Part shown: piece after piece, positions 33,783-41,927 of the stretch | Layout of the letters: the number at the start of each line of letters is the position of its first letter | Position numbering within the stretch: the stretch's first letter is position 1 | Source of the DNA: Alphaproteobacteria bacterium | Lineage (GTDB): Bacteria; Pseudomonadota; Alphaproteobacteria; UBA8366; Aestuariispiraceae | NCBI GenBank assembly: GCA_024743195.1 | Contig: JANSXE010000004.1 | Coordinates: 1 to 64,000 of the forward strand | Reading direction: 5' to 3' | Length of the DNA stretch: 64,000 bases | Notes under the pieces: generated by a model | What the model was told of the DNA's origin: nothing | What the model saw: the letters and a program-made list of their open reading frames with translations, nothing else | The model's database searches: none | Translations under genes and position numbers: made by a program

Positions 33783-34730
33783 ATGGACATTCTGCTGGAC
33801 ATCATGCTGCCGGTTTTCGGCGTCGTCGTCTTCGGCGCGACGGCCCGCGCGCTCGGCTGGGTGTCGGACCGGATGATCGACGCGGTCGCCGCTTTCGTCT
33901 TCAATTTCGCGGTGCCGGCGCTGCTCCTGCGCACGGTCGGGACGACGGACCTGCCGGCGACGCCGCCCTGGGGCTTGTTCGGCAGCTTCTATATCGGCGC
34001 GGTCCTGATGTACGGGGCGGGCATGCTGGTCGGCCGGCTGGCGTTCGGCCGTCCGCCCTTGGGCCGGACCCTGACGGGCATGGGCTTCGCCTTCGGCAAC
34101 ACGATCATGGTGGGGCTGCCGATCACGCTCGCCGCCTATGGGGAGGAGGGGGCGCTGCCCTTCTTCCTGATCCTGTCGGTGCATGGGCTCGCCTATTTCA
34201 CCATCACCACGCTGATCCTGGAGATCCAGCGCGGGGCGGAGGACCGGGCCGGACTGCGCGCCCTGCCGCGGCAGGTGGGGCGCGCGCTCGTCACCAACTC
34301 GATCCTGATCGGAATCGGGTTGGGGCTGGCGGCCAACCTCTCCGGGCTCGGCGTCCCCGACCCGATCGACCGCATCGCGGCGGTGATGCAGGGCGCGGTC
34401 GCGCCCTGCGCCCTGTTCGTGCTCGGCGCCTCGCTGGTGCGCCACGGCGTCAAGGGGCGCGTCGCGCAGGCCGCCGTCGTGACCGCCGCAAAGACCCTGG
34501 TCTTCCCGGCGATCACCTATGGGCTCGCCGCCTACGTCTTCCGGCTCGACCCGCTCTCGGTTCAGATCGCGACCATCACGGCGGGCCTGCCGGTCGGGCT
34601 GATGGTCTTCGTCTTCTCCTCCAAGTACCAGACCGGCCAGGCGATCTCCGCCACCTCGGTCTCGATGTCGACGGTCTTCAGCCTGTTCACCCTGTGGGGG
34701 ATGCTGGTGCTGTTCCAGGGGATGGGGTGA
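33783..34730 (+). CDS. AEC-family (auxin efflux carrier-like) transporter
   Basis: A 315-residue membrane protein with about ten helices. Hallmarks are ILLDIMLPVFGVVVFGATA at the start, FVFNFAVPALLLRTV, FGNTIMVGLPITLAAYG in the first half and CALFVLGASLVRHGV in the second half, with the end segment SSKYQTGQAISATSVSMSTV. These are typical of bacterial AEC permeases, which often carry small organic acids such as malonate or malate. The substrate is not predictable here. The ATG at 33783 begins the first helix. Confidence 0.88.
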   Translation: MDILLDIMLPVFGVVVFGATARALGWVSDRMIDAVAAFVFNFAVPALLLRTVGTTDLPATPPWGLFGSFYIGAVLMYGAGMLVGRLAFGRPPLGRTLTGMGFAFGNTIMVGLPITLAAYGEEGALPFFLILSVHGLAYFTITTLILEIQRGAEDRAGLRALPRQVGRALVTNSILIGIGLGLAANLSGLGVPDPIDRIAAVMQGAVAPCALFVLGASLVRHGVKGRVAQAAVVTAAKTLVFPAITYGLAAYVFRLDPLSVQIATITAGLPVGLMVFVFSSKYQTGQAISATSVSMSTVFSLFTLWGMLVLFQGMG

Positions 34731-34888
34731 GGGACCCTCTTGCCAGAACGTCCCGTTGGACGCTATGGAGTACGGCATGGTTGATCGCTTCGAGCGGATC
34801 GCGATTGCGCGCATTACGGACCCGGCCCCCGCGGGGCGCCGGGAGCTTCTGCGCGTTTATGCGATCCCTTCTGCTCGGAGCGAGTGCC

Positions 34889-35191
34889 ATGAGTCTGCGA
34901 CCCGGGGCTGATAGCCCCTCCCAAACCGCCTGTTTCACCGTCACCGCGGACGCCGATCCCGGCATGTTCGCCAAGCTCGTCGGCGCGCTTGCCAAGCGCG
35001 GCGTGACGCCCGCGCGGCTGCACGGCGCGCTCAGCGCCGACGGGGCGGAACTGACCCTCGACATGCAGGCCCAGGGCCTGGACGCGAAGACGGCGCAGAT
35101 CGTCGGCGCCGATCTGCGCGCCATGGTGGGCGTGACCGACGTGCTGGTCGGCGCCAAGGCGGAGGCGCGCCTGATCGGCGTCGCGGCGTAG
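34889..35191 (+). CDS. Small ACT-domain-like protein
   Basis: A 100-residue protein with the beta-alpha-beta pattern of ACT domains: QTACFTVTADADPGMFAKLV (strand, then DPG-loop and helix), RGVTPARLHG, and ELTLDMQAQGLDAKTAQIVG. ACT domains bind amino acids and often regulate biosynthesis. No enzyme domain is attached. The ATG is preceded by GGAG at ten bases. An isolated ACT-type regulator is a reasonable call but the target is unknown. Confidence 0.68.
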   Translation: MSLRPGADSPSQTACFTVTADADPGMFAKLVGALAKRGVTPARLHGALSADGAELTLDMQAQGLDAKTAQIVGADLRAMVGVTDVLVGAKAEARLIGVAA

Positions 35192-35273
35192 GGTCCGGCG
35201 CGAGACGCTTTGCCGGCCGGCGCGTCCCTGGGCTAAGAAGGCGCGGCCCCAAAAACATCCGGAGCGCCGGCCG

Positions 35274-36128
35274 ATGAGCTTCCTCGACCGAATCGCCGCC
35301 TGCAACAACGCCGACATGGCGGACTACCGCCCGCTGACCGGCTTCGGACGCCGGATCGGCTGGGTGCGGCGCGACCGGCTGGACCTGCTCGCGGCGCATG
35401 CGGGCGCCTTCCGCCGGGACGGCGAGGGGGTCGCGCTCGCCTCCGGCCTGGAGGAGTCCGAACGCGCGACCGCGGCGGTGGAGGCGGCGCTGCGCGATCT
35501 CGCCGCCGCCGGCCATATCGCGGGCTGGCGCGACGAGCGCTATCGCGTCGCCGATCGTTTCGGCGCGCCGCCCCTGATGGCGGTGGAGCGCGCGGCGGCC
35601 CCCTTCCTCGGAGTCCGAAGCTGGGGCGTCCATATGAACGGCTATGTGCGCCGGGCCGACGGCGGGCTCGATCTCTGGATCGCGGAGCGCGCGCACGACA
35701 AGCCGACCTATCCCGGCGAGCTCGACAACATGGTCGCCGGCGGCCAGCCGGAAGGGCTCGGCGTCTTCGACAACCTGGTCAAGGAATGCGCGGAGGAGGC
35801 GGCGATCCCCGAACTCCTGGCCCGAACGGCGCGGCCCGTGGGCGCGATCAGCTATCGCCACGCGCTGGAAAGCGGCCTGAAGCCGGACGAGATGTTCTGC
35901 TTCGACCTGGAGCTTCCGGACGCGTTCACCCCCCGCAATACGGACGGCGAGGTGCGCGCCTTCATGCGCCTGCCGGCGGAGGAGGCGCTGGCGATCGTCC
36001 GCGACAGCGCGCGCTTCAAGTTCAACTGCGCCCTGGTGCTGATCGACTTCTTCGTCCGCCACGGCCTGATCGGCCCGGACGACGACCCGGACTACGCGGA
36101 GATCTGCCGTGGGTTGCGTGCGACCTGA
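35274..36128 (+). CDS. DUF4743/Nudix-family hydrolase
   Basis: A 284-residue protein with an N-terminal DUF4743 region (LTGFGRRIGWVRRDRLDLLA) and a Nudix domain. The Nudix box is GGQPEGLGVFDNLVKECAEE, with the final AIP; it deviates from the canonical REUxEE by having KE at the start. This subgroup is related to the C-terminal half of fungal and plant thiamin pyrophosphokinase-like Nudix proteins, some of which act on damaged thiamin diphosphates. The family call is good; the substrate is inferred. Confidence 0.82.
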   Translation: MSFLDRIAACNNADMADYRPLTGFGRRIGWVRRDRLDLLAAHAGAFRRDGEGVALASGLEESERATAAVEAALRDLAAAGHIAGWRDERYRVADRFGAPPLMAVERAAAPFLGVRSWGVHMNGYVRRADGGLDLWIAERAHDKPTYPGELDNMVAGGQPEGLGVFDNLVKECAEEAAIPELLARTARPVGAISYRHALESGLKPDEMFCFDLELPDAFTPRNTDGEVRAFMRLPAEEALAIVRDSARFKFNCALVLIDFFVRHGLIGPDDDPDYAEICRGLRAT

Positions 36129-36147
36129 ACGGCGTTTCCTGCGCCCG

Positions 36148-36251
36148 CCATCCCGTCCCTTCGGACGGCGCGATCGCGTCGATCCGGACTCTGGAGCGGC
36201 CGGCGCCGACGTCGCGATAGGCCCTGGATTCCCGCTTTAGCGGGAACGACG
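36148..36251. repeat. Dispersed intergenic repeat of the second family, copy 2
   Basis: Contains TTCGGACGGCGCGATC, GATCCGGACTCTGGAG and the end CCTGGATTCCCGCTTTAGCG, then GGAACGACGA, with the same CCCGCTNNNGCGGG hairpin as the copy at 33132-33231. It lies between convergent genes, as does copy 1. Confidence 0.68.
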
Positions 36252-36298
36252 AATGCGTCCCCGTGCGGACATGTCGCGCCTCGTCGACGACAGCCCGC

Positions 36299-37180
36299 TC
36301 ACGAATGGGCGCTTCCCTCGCCCGCCAACGCGTCGATGCGGGCGATCACGTCGGCCGGCGTCCAGCCGGCCTCCCGCAGGGCCTGGAGGCTGAGGCTGTC
36401 GGACCGCTTGGCGAGGCGGTTTCCCGCGTCGTCGGTCAGCAGCGGGTGGTGCAGATACTGCGGCGCGGGCAGGCCGAGCAGCGTCTGCAGCACCCGGTGG
36501 ATGTGGGTCGCGTGCAGCAGATCCTCGCCCCGAGTCACCAGCGTCACCCCTTGCAGCGCGTCGTCGACCGTGACGGCGAGGTGATAGCTCGTCGGCGTAT
36601 CCTTACGGGCCAGCACCACGTCGCCGCAGCTTGCCGGATCGACGGCGATCTCGCCGAAGCGCCGGTCCGTGAAGCGGAGCGGCCCCGCCATCCGCGCCGC
36701 CTTGTCCATGTGCAGGCGCATCGCGTAGGCGGCCCCGGCGGAGATGCGCGCCTCCGCCTCGGCCCGCGGAAGATGTTTGCAGGTCCCGGGATAGAGCGGC
36801 CCGTCGGGCCCGTGCGGGGCGCGGCCGGCGGCCTCGATCTCCGCCTGGATGTCCTTGCGGGTGCAGAAGCAGGGGTAGGCGAGGCCGCCCTCCTCCAACA
36901 CATGCAGGAAGTCGCGATAGAGCTCGAAATGCTCCGACTGTCGGCGCACCGGCTCCGGCCAGTCGAGGCCGAGCCAGCGCAGATCCTCGACGATCCCCGC
37001 CTCGAAAGCGGGCCGGGCGCGGCCCTGGTCGATGTCCTCGATCCTCAGCAGGAAGGTTCCGTCCTCCGCCGCCGCCGCGCGCGCCGCGACCAGCGCCGAA
37101 TAGGCGTGCCCCAGATGCAGCCGCCCGGTCGGGCTGGGCGCGAAGCGGGTGACGGTCGGGCGGTTGGCGGGGTCGCTCAT
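36299..37180 (-). CDS. gluQ: Glutamyl-Q tRNA(Asp) synthetase
   Basis: GluQ attaches glutamate to queuosine in the anticodon of tRNA-Asp. The 293-residue protein is a GluRS catalytic core without an anticodon-binding domain. It has the class I HIGH motif as RFAPSPTGRLHLGHAYSAL, zinc-type cysteines in YPCFCTRKDI and YPGTCKH, and the KMSKS equivalent RLAKRSDSLSLQ. The start is the ATG at 37180 at the family N-terminus; the open frame continues upstream without meaning. It is divergent from the DNA glycosylase gene, with 78 bp between. Confidence 0.93.
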   Translation of the reverse strand: MSDPANRPTVTRFAPSPTGRLHLGHAYSALVAARAAAAEDGTFLLRIEDIDQGRARPAFEAGIVEDLRWLGLDWPEPVRRQSEHFELYRDFLHVLEEGGLAYPCFCTRKDIQAEIEAAGRAPHGPDGPLYPGTCKHLPRAEAEARISAGAAYAMRLHMDKAARMAGPLRFTDRRFGEIAVDPASCGDVVLARKDTPTSYHLAVTVDDALQGVTLVTRGEDLLHATHIHRVLQTLLGLPAPQYLHHPLLTDDAGNRLAKRSDSLSLQALREAGWTPADVIARIDALAGEGSAHS

Positions 37181-37258
37181 GGCAGAAGCTTTAAGCGCAA
37201 AGTCCGGCGGTGCGCAAACGGCTGGCGCGCGGCGCGTTGTCGGGTGTAAGCAGACGCC

Positions 37259-37876
37259 ATGCACGATCAGGCAAGCCTCAACGCCGCGCTCGACGCGCTC
37301 GCCGCGCGGGACGCGGATGTGGCGGCCGGCCTCGCCCAGGTCGGATATCCGGCGCCGCGGGTGAAGGATCACGGCTTCCAGCCGCTGATCGAGGCCGTGG
37401 TCTCGCAGCAGATCTCCAAGGAGGCGGCGGCGGCGATCAACGCGCGCGTGCTGGCCCTGATGGACGGCGCGGCGACGCCGGAGGCGCTCCTGGCCCTCGA
37501 TCCGGAGGCTTTGCGCGCCGCCGGCTTGTCGCGCCCCAAGGTCGGCTATTGCCGGGGCGTGGCGGAGGCGGTGCTGGACGGGCGCCTGCGGCTCGACGCC
37601 TTGCCGGGCCTGCCCGACGAAGAGGTGATCGCCGCGATCTCCGCCCTCAAGGGCTTCGGGCGCTGGTCGGCGGAGGTCTATGCGATGTTCGCGCTGCGCC
37701 GGCCGGACGTCTTCCCGGCCGACGATCTGGCGCTGCAGGAGGCGCTGCGGCGCTTGAAGCGCCTGGACGCGCGGCCCACGGGCAAGGCGGCGCGCGCGCT
37801 GGTCGAAGCCTGGAGCCCCTATCGCAGCGCCGGCTCGGTCTTCCTCTGGCGCTATTACCGCGGCGCGCCGCAATAG
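37259..37876 (+). CDS. DNA-3-methyladenine glycosylase (AlkA-type, HhH-GPD)
   Basis: A 205-residue base-excision repair glycosylase. It has LIEAVVSQQISKEAAAAINA at the start of the HhH-GPD core, the helix-hairpin-helix AISALKGFGRWSAEVYAMFA, and the catalytic aspartate in DVFPADDLALQEAL. It lacks the N-terminal domain of E. coli AlkA, like many short bacterial homologues. No ribosome site is obvious. It removes alkylated bases such as 3-methyladenine by family knowledge. Confidence 0.9.
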   Translation: MHDQASLNAALDALAARDADVAAGLAQVGYPAPRVKDHGFQPLIEAVVSQQISKEAAAAINARVLALMDGAATPEALLALDPEALRAAGLSRPKVGYCRGVAEAVLDGRLRLDALPGLPDEEVIAAISALKGFGRWSAEVYAMFALRRPDVFPADDLALQEALRRLKRLDARPTGKAARALVEAWSPYRSAGSVFLWRYYRGAPQ

Positions 37877-37988
37877 TGCGGCCCGGCGTCACAGCGGCGT
37901 AACCTGAGGCGGATAGGACAGGGCGCGTCAGGCGGGCGCCGCGGTCTATTGCTGGGGTCTATTACAAGGTCATGATAACTGCCCCGGG

Positions 37989-38012
37989 CGCGCCACAAAA
38001 TGTTGTGGCGCG
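37989..38012. repeat. 10-bp inverted repeat upstream of the HNH gene
   Basis: CGCGCCACAA, a 4-base loop AATG and TTGTGGCGCG, perfect over both arms. It lies in the 243-bp gap between the glycosylase stop and the HNH start. No T-tract follows, so it may be an operator or mRNA hairpin rather than a terminator. Confidence 0.6.
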
Positions 38013-38119
38013 AATCGCATCGGGATAGACTTACGGCAATCCCGCCCTCATCTTGAGGCGGCCGGCCCGGGTCTGGGCCGCCGACCCCGAGGGTCGAGCG
38101 AGGAGAGCGCTGAACCGCT

Positions 38120-38686
38120 ATGCAGAGGCTCGCGAGTCTGGCGGAGCATCCCGCCCTGGTGCTGAACGCGGATTTCCGGCCGCTGAGCTATTATCCGCTC
38201 TCGGTCTGGTCCTGGCAGGAGGCGATCAAGGCCGTCGTCTCCGACCGGGTCAACGTGATCAGCGAGTATGAGCGCGCCGTGCGCAGCCCCTCCTTCGAGA
38301 TCCGGCTGCCCAGCGTGATCTCGCTGAAGGAGTACATCCAGCCCGCCAAGCGGCCGGCCTTCACCCGCTTCAACGTCTTCCTGCGCGACCGGTTGCTCTG
38401 CCAATACTGCGGCGACGACTTCTCCGCGCACGACCTGACCTTCGACCATGTCGTCCCGCGCAGCCAGGGCGGGGTGACGAGCTGGGCGAACGTTGTCTCC
38501 GCCTGCGGGCCCTGCAATCTGCGCAAAGGGGGGCGCACGCCGCGCCAGGCCGGCATGCCGCTGATGCGCCGGCCGCGCGAACCGACGACCTTCGAACTGC
38601 AGGAAAACGGCCGCGCCTTCCCGCCCAACTTCCTGCATGAAAGCTGGCGCGACTACCTCTATTGGGACACCGAGCTGGAGGAGTAG
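38120..38686 (+). CDS. HNH endonuclease family protein
   Basis: A 188-residue protein with a C-terminal HNH domain: LLCQYCGDDF, then LTFDHVVPRSQGGVTSWANV and ACGPCNLRKGGRTPRQAGM. The two CxxC pairs form a zinc site and His/Asn the nuclease site. The N-terminal part (ALVLNADFRPLSYYPLSVWS) is typical of a widespread, stand-alone chromosomal HNH family of unknown biological role. An AGGAGAG sequence lies 12 bases before the ATG. It is not next to any restriction or phage genes. Confidence 0.9.
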   Translation: MQRLASLAEHPALVLNADFRPLSYYPLSVWSWQEAIKAVVSDRVNVISEYERAVRSPSFEIRLPSVISLKEYIQPAKRPAFTRFNVFLRDRLLCQYCGDDFSAHDLTFDHVVPRSQGGVTSWANVVSACGPCNLRKGGRTPRQAGMPLMRRPREPTTFELQENGRAFPPNFLHESWRDYLYWDTELEE

Positions 38687-38971
38687 CGGCCCCAGCCCGC
38701 GCTTTGCGCGCGCCGGAGGTCCCGCGTCGATGCCTACTTCTCTTGCCGGCGGCTTCCAGGCCTTCGGACGTGACGCCGCGTGGTCGTCTTGTCTTGGGCG
38801 CGCACCACACGGCATGTGTTGAATTTATTTCTCACGAGTGAGTCAGTTTAGTATTTATTTTTCATGAGATATGAAGATTTTTGCGCGAAATTCGTTGCCT
38901 GTGATCCGTTTTCACGAGATGCTGTCCGTCTGACAAGACTCCCGAGCCTCTAGGCATTTTTCAGAAAAGTC
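38687..38971. promoter_or_regulatory. AT-rich control region upstream of the Fic gene
   Basis: From about 38817 the base composition falls sharply below the genome norm up to the Fic start. Three related motifs are visible: TTTATTTCTCACGAG (38824-38838), TTTATTTTTCATGAG (38854-38868) and TCCGTTTTCACGAG (ending at 38918). The first contains CTCAC-GA-GTGAG and the second TTCAT-N5-ATGAA, both inverted repeats. The spacings of 30 and 50 bp are near whole helical turns. This looks like an operator region brought in with the Fic gene. Confidence 0.6.
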
Positions 38972-40504
38972 ATGACAGGTAAGCGTTTTTCAAAGCGAGT
39001 AAGCGTTTTTCAGGAGAGCCGGCTTCCGGAGGCCGCCCTGCCCGTCGGCTACGCCGCACTGATCGACGCCTACGACTTAGACGTCCCGCGCCCTCGCACC
39101 TTCTGTGCGATCGGAGTGCGGCACAAGGTCTATGAGAAAGACGGGTGGAGGCTATACACGCCAAGGCACGAACCGGCCGCCAGTCTCGAAGGGCACTTGG
39201 TGTTCGCGCTTAAGTATGAAGGGCTGGATCTCTGCATCCTGAAGCGCCTCTTCGAGGCAATCGACCCGTCCGAGTTGGCCGCGCTCGTCCGGGCCAAGCC
39301 CGCCAGCGCCTATATGCGGCGCCTTTGGTTCCTTTATGAATGGCTGCTCAAGGAGAGGCTTGATGCGCCAGACGCCGCGACAGGCAACTACGCCGAAATC
39401 GTCGATCGCAAGTTGCAATGGGCCGTCGAGGGAAGCACGTCCACCCGTCATCGGGTGCGGAACAACCTCCCAGGGACCCCGGCCTTCTGCCCGATGGTCT
39501 TCCGCACGGACACGCTGAAGCGCTTCGTCGAGGCGAGGCTCGACGCGCGCGCGCACGCCGTTGTCGGCCGAATATCAGCGGGGATCCTGGCGCGCACGGC
39601 GGCGTTCCTGCTTCTGAAGGACTCGAAGTCGAGCTATGCGATCGAGGGCGAAGCGCCGCCACAGGATCGGGTTCAACGCTGGGGCAAGGCGATCGGAGAA
39701 GCCGGTCAACACCCCCTCGATCGCGATGAATTCCTGCGTCTCCAACGCATCGTGATCGGCGACGAGCGTTTTGTACGACTTGGCTTCCGCACCGAAGGCG
39801 GCTTTGTCGGCGGGCATGACCGCGACACGCGCATGCCGCTTCCTGACCACATCAGCGCGCGCCCTGAAGATCTCCCGAGCCTTGTACAGGGGCTCATCGA
39901 CTTCGACCGCGATTTCGCCGGCGGAGTCGATCCGGTGATTGCGGCGTCGATCCTCTCCTTCGGCTTCGTCTACATCCATCCGTTCGAGGACGGCAATGGA
40001 CGCATTCACCGCTATCTCATCCATCACGTCTTGAGCGCTCGCGGGTTCAATCCGCCCGGCATGGTCTTTCCAGTTTCCGCCGCCATCCTGGAGCGCATCG
40101 ACGACTACCGCCGCGTCCTTGAGAGCTATTCCCAACGGCTCCTTCCCCACATTCGATGGGAGCCCACAGAGAGGATGAACGTCCGCGCTCTGAACGACAC
40201 CGCCGACTTCTATCGGTACTTCGATGCGACGCCGCACGCGGAGTACTTGTTTGGCTGCGTTCAAAAAACCATCGAAAGCGATCTGCCCGAAGAAGCCGCC
40301 TTTCTGGAGCGCTACGACCAATTCAAAGCGCGGGTCGAAGCCATCGTCGAGATGCCGGCGTCCCTGGTTGACCTCTTATTCAATTTCCTGAGGCAAAATG
40401 GGGGTGTTTTGTCGAAACGGGCGAGAGAGCGGGAGTTCGCCGAACTGACGGAGCGGGAAGCCGCGCAGATCGAGGAACACTATCAGGACATATTCCCGAA
40501 CTGA
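38972..40504 (+). CDS. Fic-domain protein (class II AMPylase-type)
   Basis: A 510-residue Fic protein. The catalytic motif HPFEDGNGRIHR is at residues 336-347, and an inhibitory-helix-like motif SSYAIEGE at 220-227 precedes it (class II arrangement). Fic enzymes usually transfer AMP to target proteins. The N-terminal 200 residues are helical and may bind a target or antitoxin; the C-terminus reads as a winged-helix-like tail (VDLLFNFLRQNGGVLSKRA). The first 13 codons are built from a direct repeat, GTAAGCGTTTTTCA (38979-38992 and 38999-39012), so the true start is uncertain. Its codon use and AT-rich upstream region suggest acquisition. Confidence 0.88.
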   Translation: MTGKRFSKRVSVFQESRLPEAALPVGYAALIDAYDLDVPRPRTFCAIGVRHKVYEKDGWRLYTPRHEPAASLEGHLVFALKYEGLDLCILKRLFEAIDPSELAALVRAKPASAYMRRLWFLYEWLLKERLDAPDAATGNYAEIVDRKLQWAVEGSTSTRHRVRNNLPGTPAFCPMVFRTDTLKRFVEARLDARAHAVVGRISAGILARTAAFLLLKDSKSSYAIEGEAPPQDRVQRWGKAIGEAGQHPLDRDEFLRLQRIVIGDERFVRLGFRTEGGFVGGHDRDTRMPLPDHISARPEDLPSLVQGLIDFDRDFAGGVDPVIAASILSFGFVYIHPFEDGNGRIHRYLIHHVLSARGFNPPGMVFPVSAAILERIDDYRRVLESYSQRLLPHIRWEPTERMNVRALNDTADFYRYFDATPHAEYLFGCVQKTIESDLPEEAAFLERYDQFKARVEAIVEMPASLVDLLFNFLRQNGGVLSKRAREREFAELTEREAAQIEEHYQDIFPN

Positions 40505-40576
40505 TCGCGCCGCGCCGTCTCGTCCCTGGCGCTTCGAAGATTCGGCTGCGCGAAACGCAAAGGCTTCCGCTGTTTC

Positions 40577-40586
40577 GGGGGGGGGG
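40577..40586. repeat. G10 homopolymer
   Basis: Ten consecutive G bases between the Fic gene and the IF2B-like gene. It is the only long homopolymer in the region and a likely site of length variation or of a sequencing error. Confidence 0.8.
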
Positions 40587-40596
40587 CGGCGACCGG

Positions 40597-41448
40597 CTAG
40601 ACGCTCTCCTCCGTCACGATCTCCGTGATCAGGGCGGCGGGGACGGTTTCGAAATAGACGTTGCGCTGGCGCACGGCGGCGTCGAGCCGGTGGCCGAGCT
40701 CCGCCGGGTCCATTTCCTCGAACACCGGGGCGGGGGCGTCTGCGGGCCAGCGCTTGAAGCTCTCCGCGACGACGAAGAAGGGCTTGGCCGCCGCCGCGGC
40801 GGCGAGCGCCAGCAGATGCGAGCCCACCTTGTTCACCGTATCGCCCCGCAGCGTTAGCGCGTCGGCGCCGATCAGGGCGGCGTCCGCCTCAGTCATGGCG
40901 AGCGCCAACTGCGCGTCGGTCACCAGCGCGACCTCGATCCCCTCGCCGGCGAGGTGGGAGGCGAGCGCCGCCCCCTCGCAGAGCGGGCGCGCCTCGCCGA
41001 CGATCACCCGGACGTCCGGCGCCAGATGCGCCAGCGCCCGGCGCACGGTCGAGCTGTCGGAGAGGGTCGCGACCGTGCGGCCCGGCCCGATCCGGCGTGC
41101 GGCCGCGGCCGCCGCCTCCCCCGCGGCGCCGCGCGAGCGCTCGATCAGGCTCTCAGCGATCTCGGCCGCCCGGGCGCGCAGTTGCGCGAGATCGCGCGCC
41201 TCCTCCGCGCCCAACGCCTGCAGGAAGCGGCGCGGCAGCGTCGCCATCGGCGCCATGCTGGGCCGGCTGTCGGCGAGGCGATAGGCGCGCCGCTCCAGCA
41301 GCGCGCGCAGGCCGCCGACGTCGTCCGCCGGGGCCGCGCGCGCGCTCTCCGCCAACGCCGCCAGCGCCCGGCGCGCCAGATCGGCCGCGCCGGTCGCGCG
41401 GTCGGCGGCGATCGCGGCGGCTTCCGTCTCGAAAGCGTCGGGGCTCAT
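40597..41448 (-). CDS. eIF-2B alpha/beta/delta-like protein (ribose-1,5-bisphosphate isomerase/MtnA fold)
   Basis: A 283-residue protein with a helical N-terminus and the IF-2B fold: TVATLSDSSTVRRALAHL, VIVGEARPLCEGAALA, DAALIGADALTLRGDTVNKV and KPFFVVAESFKRW. Bacterial and archaeal relatives include MtnA and ribose-1,5-bisphosphate isomerase. The cysteine used as catalytic acid in those enzymes appears to be replaced (SDSS where a Cys-containing loop is expected), so an isomerase activity is doubtful. The ATG overlaps the stop of the upstream Nudix gene. Nudix and IF-2B domains are known to occur fused, which supports a joint function. Confidence 0.82.
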   Translation of the reverse strand: MSPDAFETEAAAIAADRATGAADLARRALAALAESARAAPADDVGGLRALLERRAYRLADSRPSMAPMATLPRRFLQALGAEEARDLAQLRARAAEIAESLIERSRGAAGEAAAAAARRIGPGRTVATLSDSSTVRRALAHLAPDVRVIVGEARPLCEGAALASHLAGEGIEVALVTDAQLALAMTEADAALIGADALTLRGDTVNKVGSHLLALAAAAAAKPFFVVAESFKRWPADAPAPVFEEMDPAELGHRLDAAVRQRNVYFETVPAALITEIVTEESV

Positions 41449-41927
41449 GCGTCGTCCTCCTTGTCGCGCCGCGCCCGCTCGTCGGCGGCGCAGGCGGCGT
41501 ATGCTTCGGCCAGCATCGGCACGGTCGCCCGCGCGGCGATGTGCGACGGCTCGACCCAGTCCATCTCCAAATTCTCCCAATCCAGGCGCGGGATCGCGCC
41601 TGCGGCCAGATCGAACAGGACCGGATGCACCAGCCACCGGGTCCCGTATTCCGGGGCGTCGATCGCGAGCGGCGGGGCCTCGGCGCGCAAGGTCAGAGCC
41701 TCCGCGCCGATCCCGGTCTCCTCAAGGATCTCGCGGCGCGCCTGCTGCAGCGCGGTCGGGTCTTCCAGATGGCCGCTGATCGCCGACCAGCGCCCCTGAT
41801 AGCTGCCGACGCGCGCGCTGCGCCGGACCAGCAGGATTCTGCCGTCCGGCCGGCGCAGGAAGGCGGTGACGACCGGCTTGGTCTCGAGCGGTCCGGCGGA
41901 GGCCGCTGCGTCCGGCGCGTCCGTCAA
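41445..41927 (-). CDS. Nudix hydrolase coupled to the IF2B-like gene
   Basis: A 160-residue Nudix protein: VVTAFLRRPDGRILLVRRSA at the start of the fold, and the Nudix box GHLEDPTALQQARREILEE followed by TGI. The start is TTG at 41927, overlapping the coq7 stop as TTGA; no ATG gives a complete domain. A pyrophosphate bond in a nucleoside-linked compound is the expected substrate. The three-gene chain coq7-Nudix-IF2B is joined by 4-bp overlaps. Confidence 0.85.
   Translation of the reverse strand: MTDAPDAAASAGPLETKPVVTAFLRRPDGRILLVRRSARVGSYQGRWSAISGHLEDPTALQQARREILEETGIGAEALTLRAEAPPLAIDAPEYGTRWLVHPVLFDLAAGAIPRLDWENLEMDWVEPSHIAARATVPMLAEAYAACAADERARRDKEDDA

Noticed and set aside
34765-34911. 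48-codon frame between the AEC and ACT genes
   Set aside because: There is no good ribosome site, it overlaps the ACT start, and I see no recognisable sequence.
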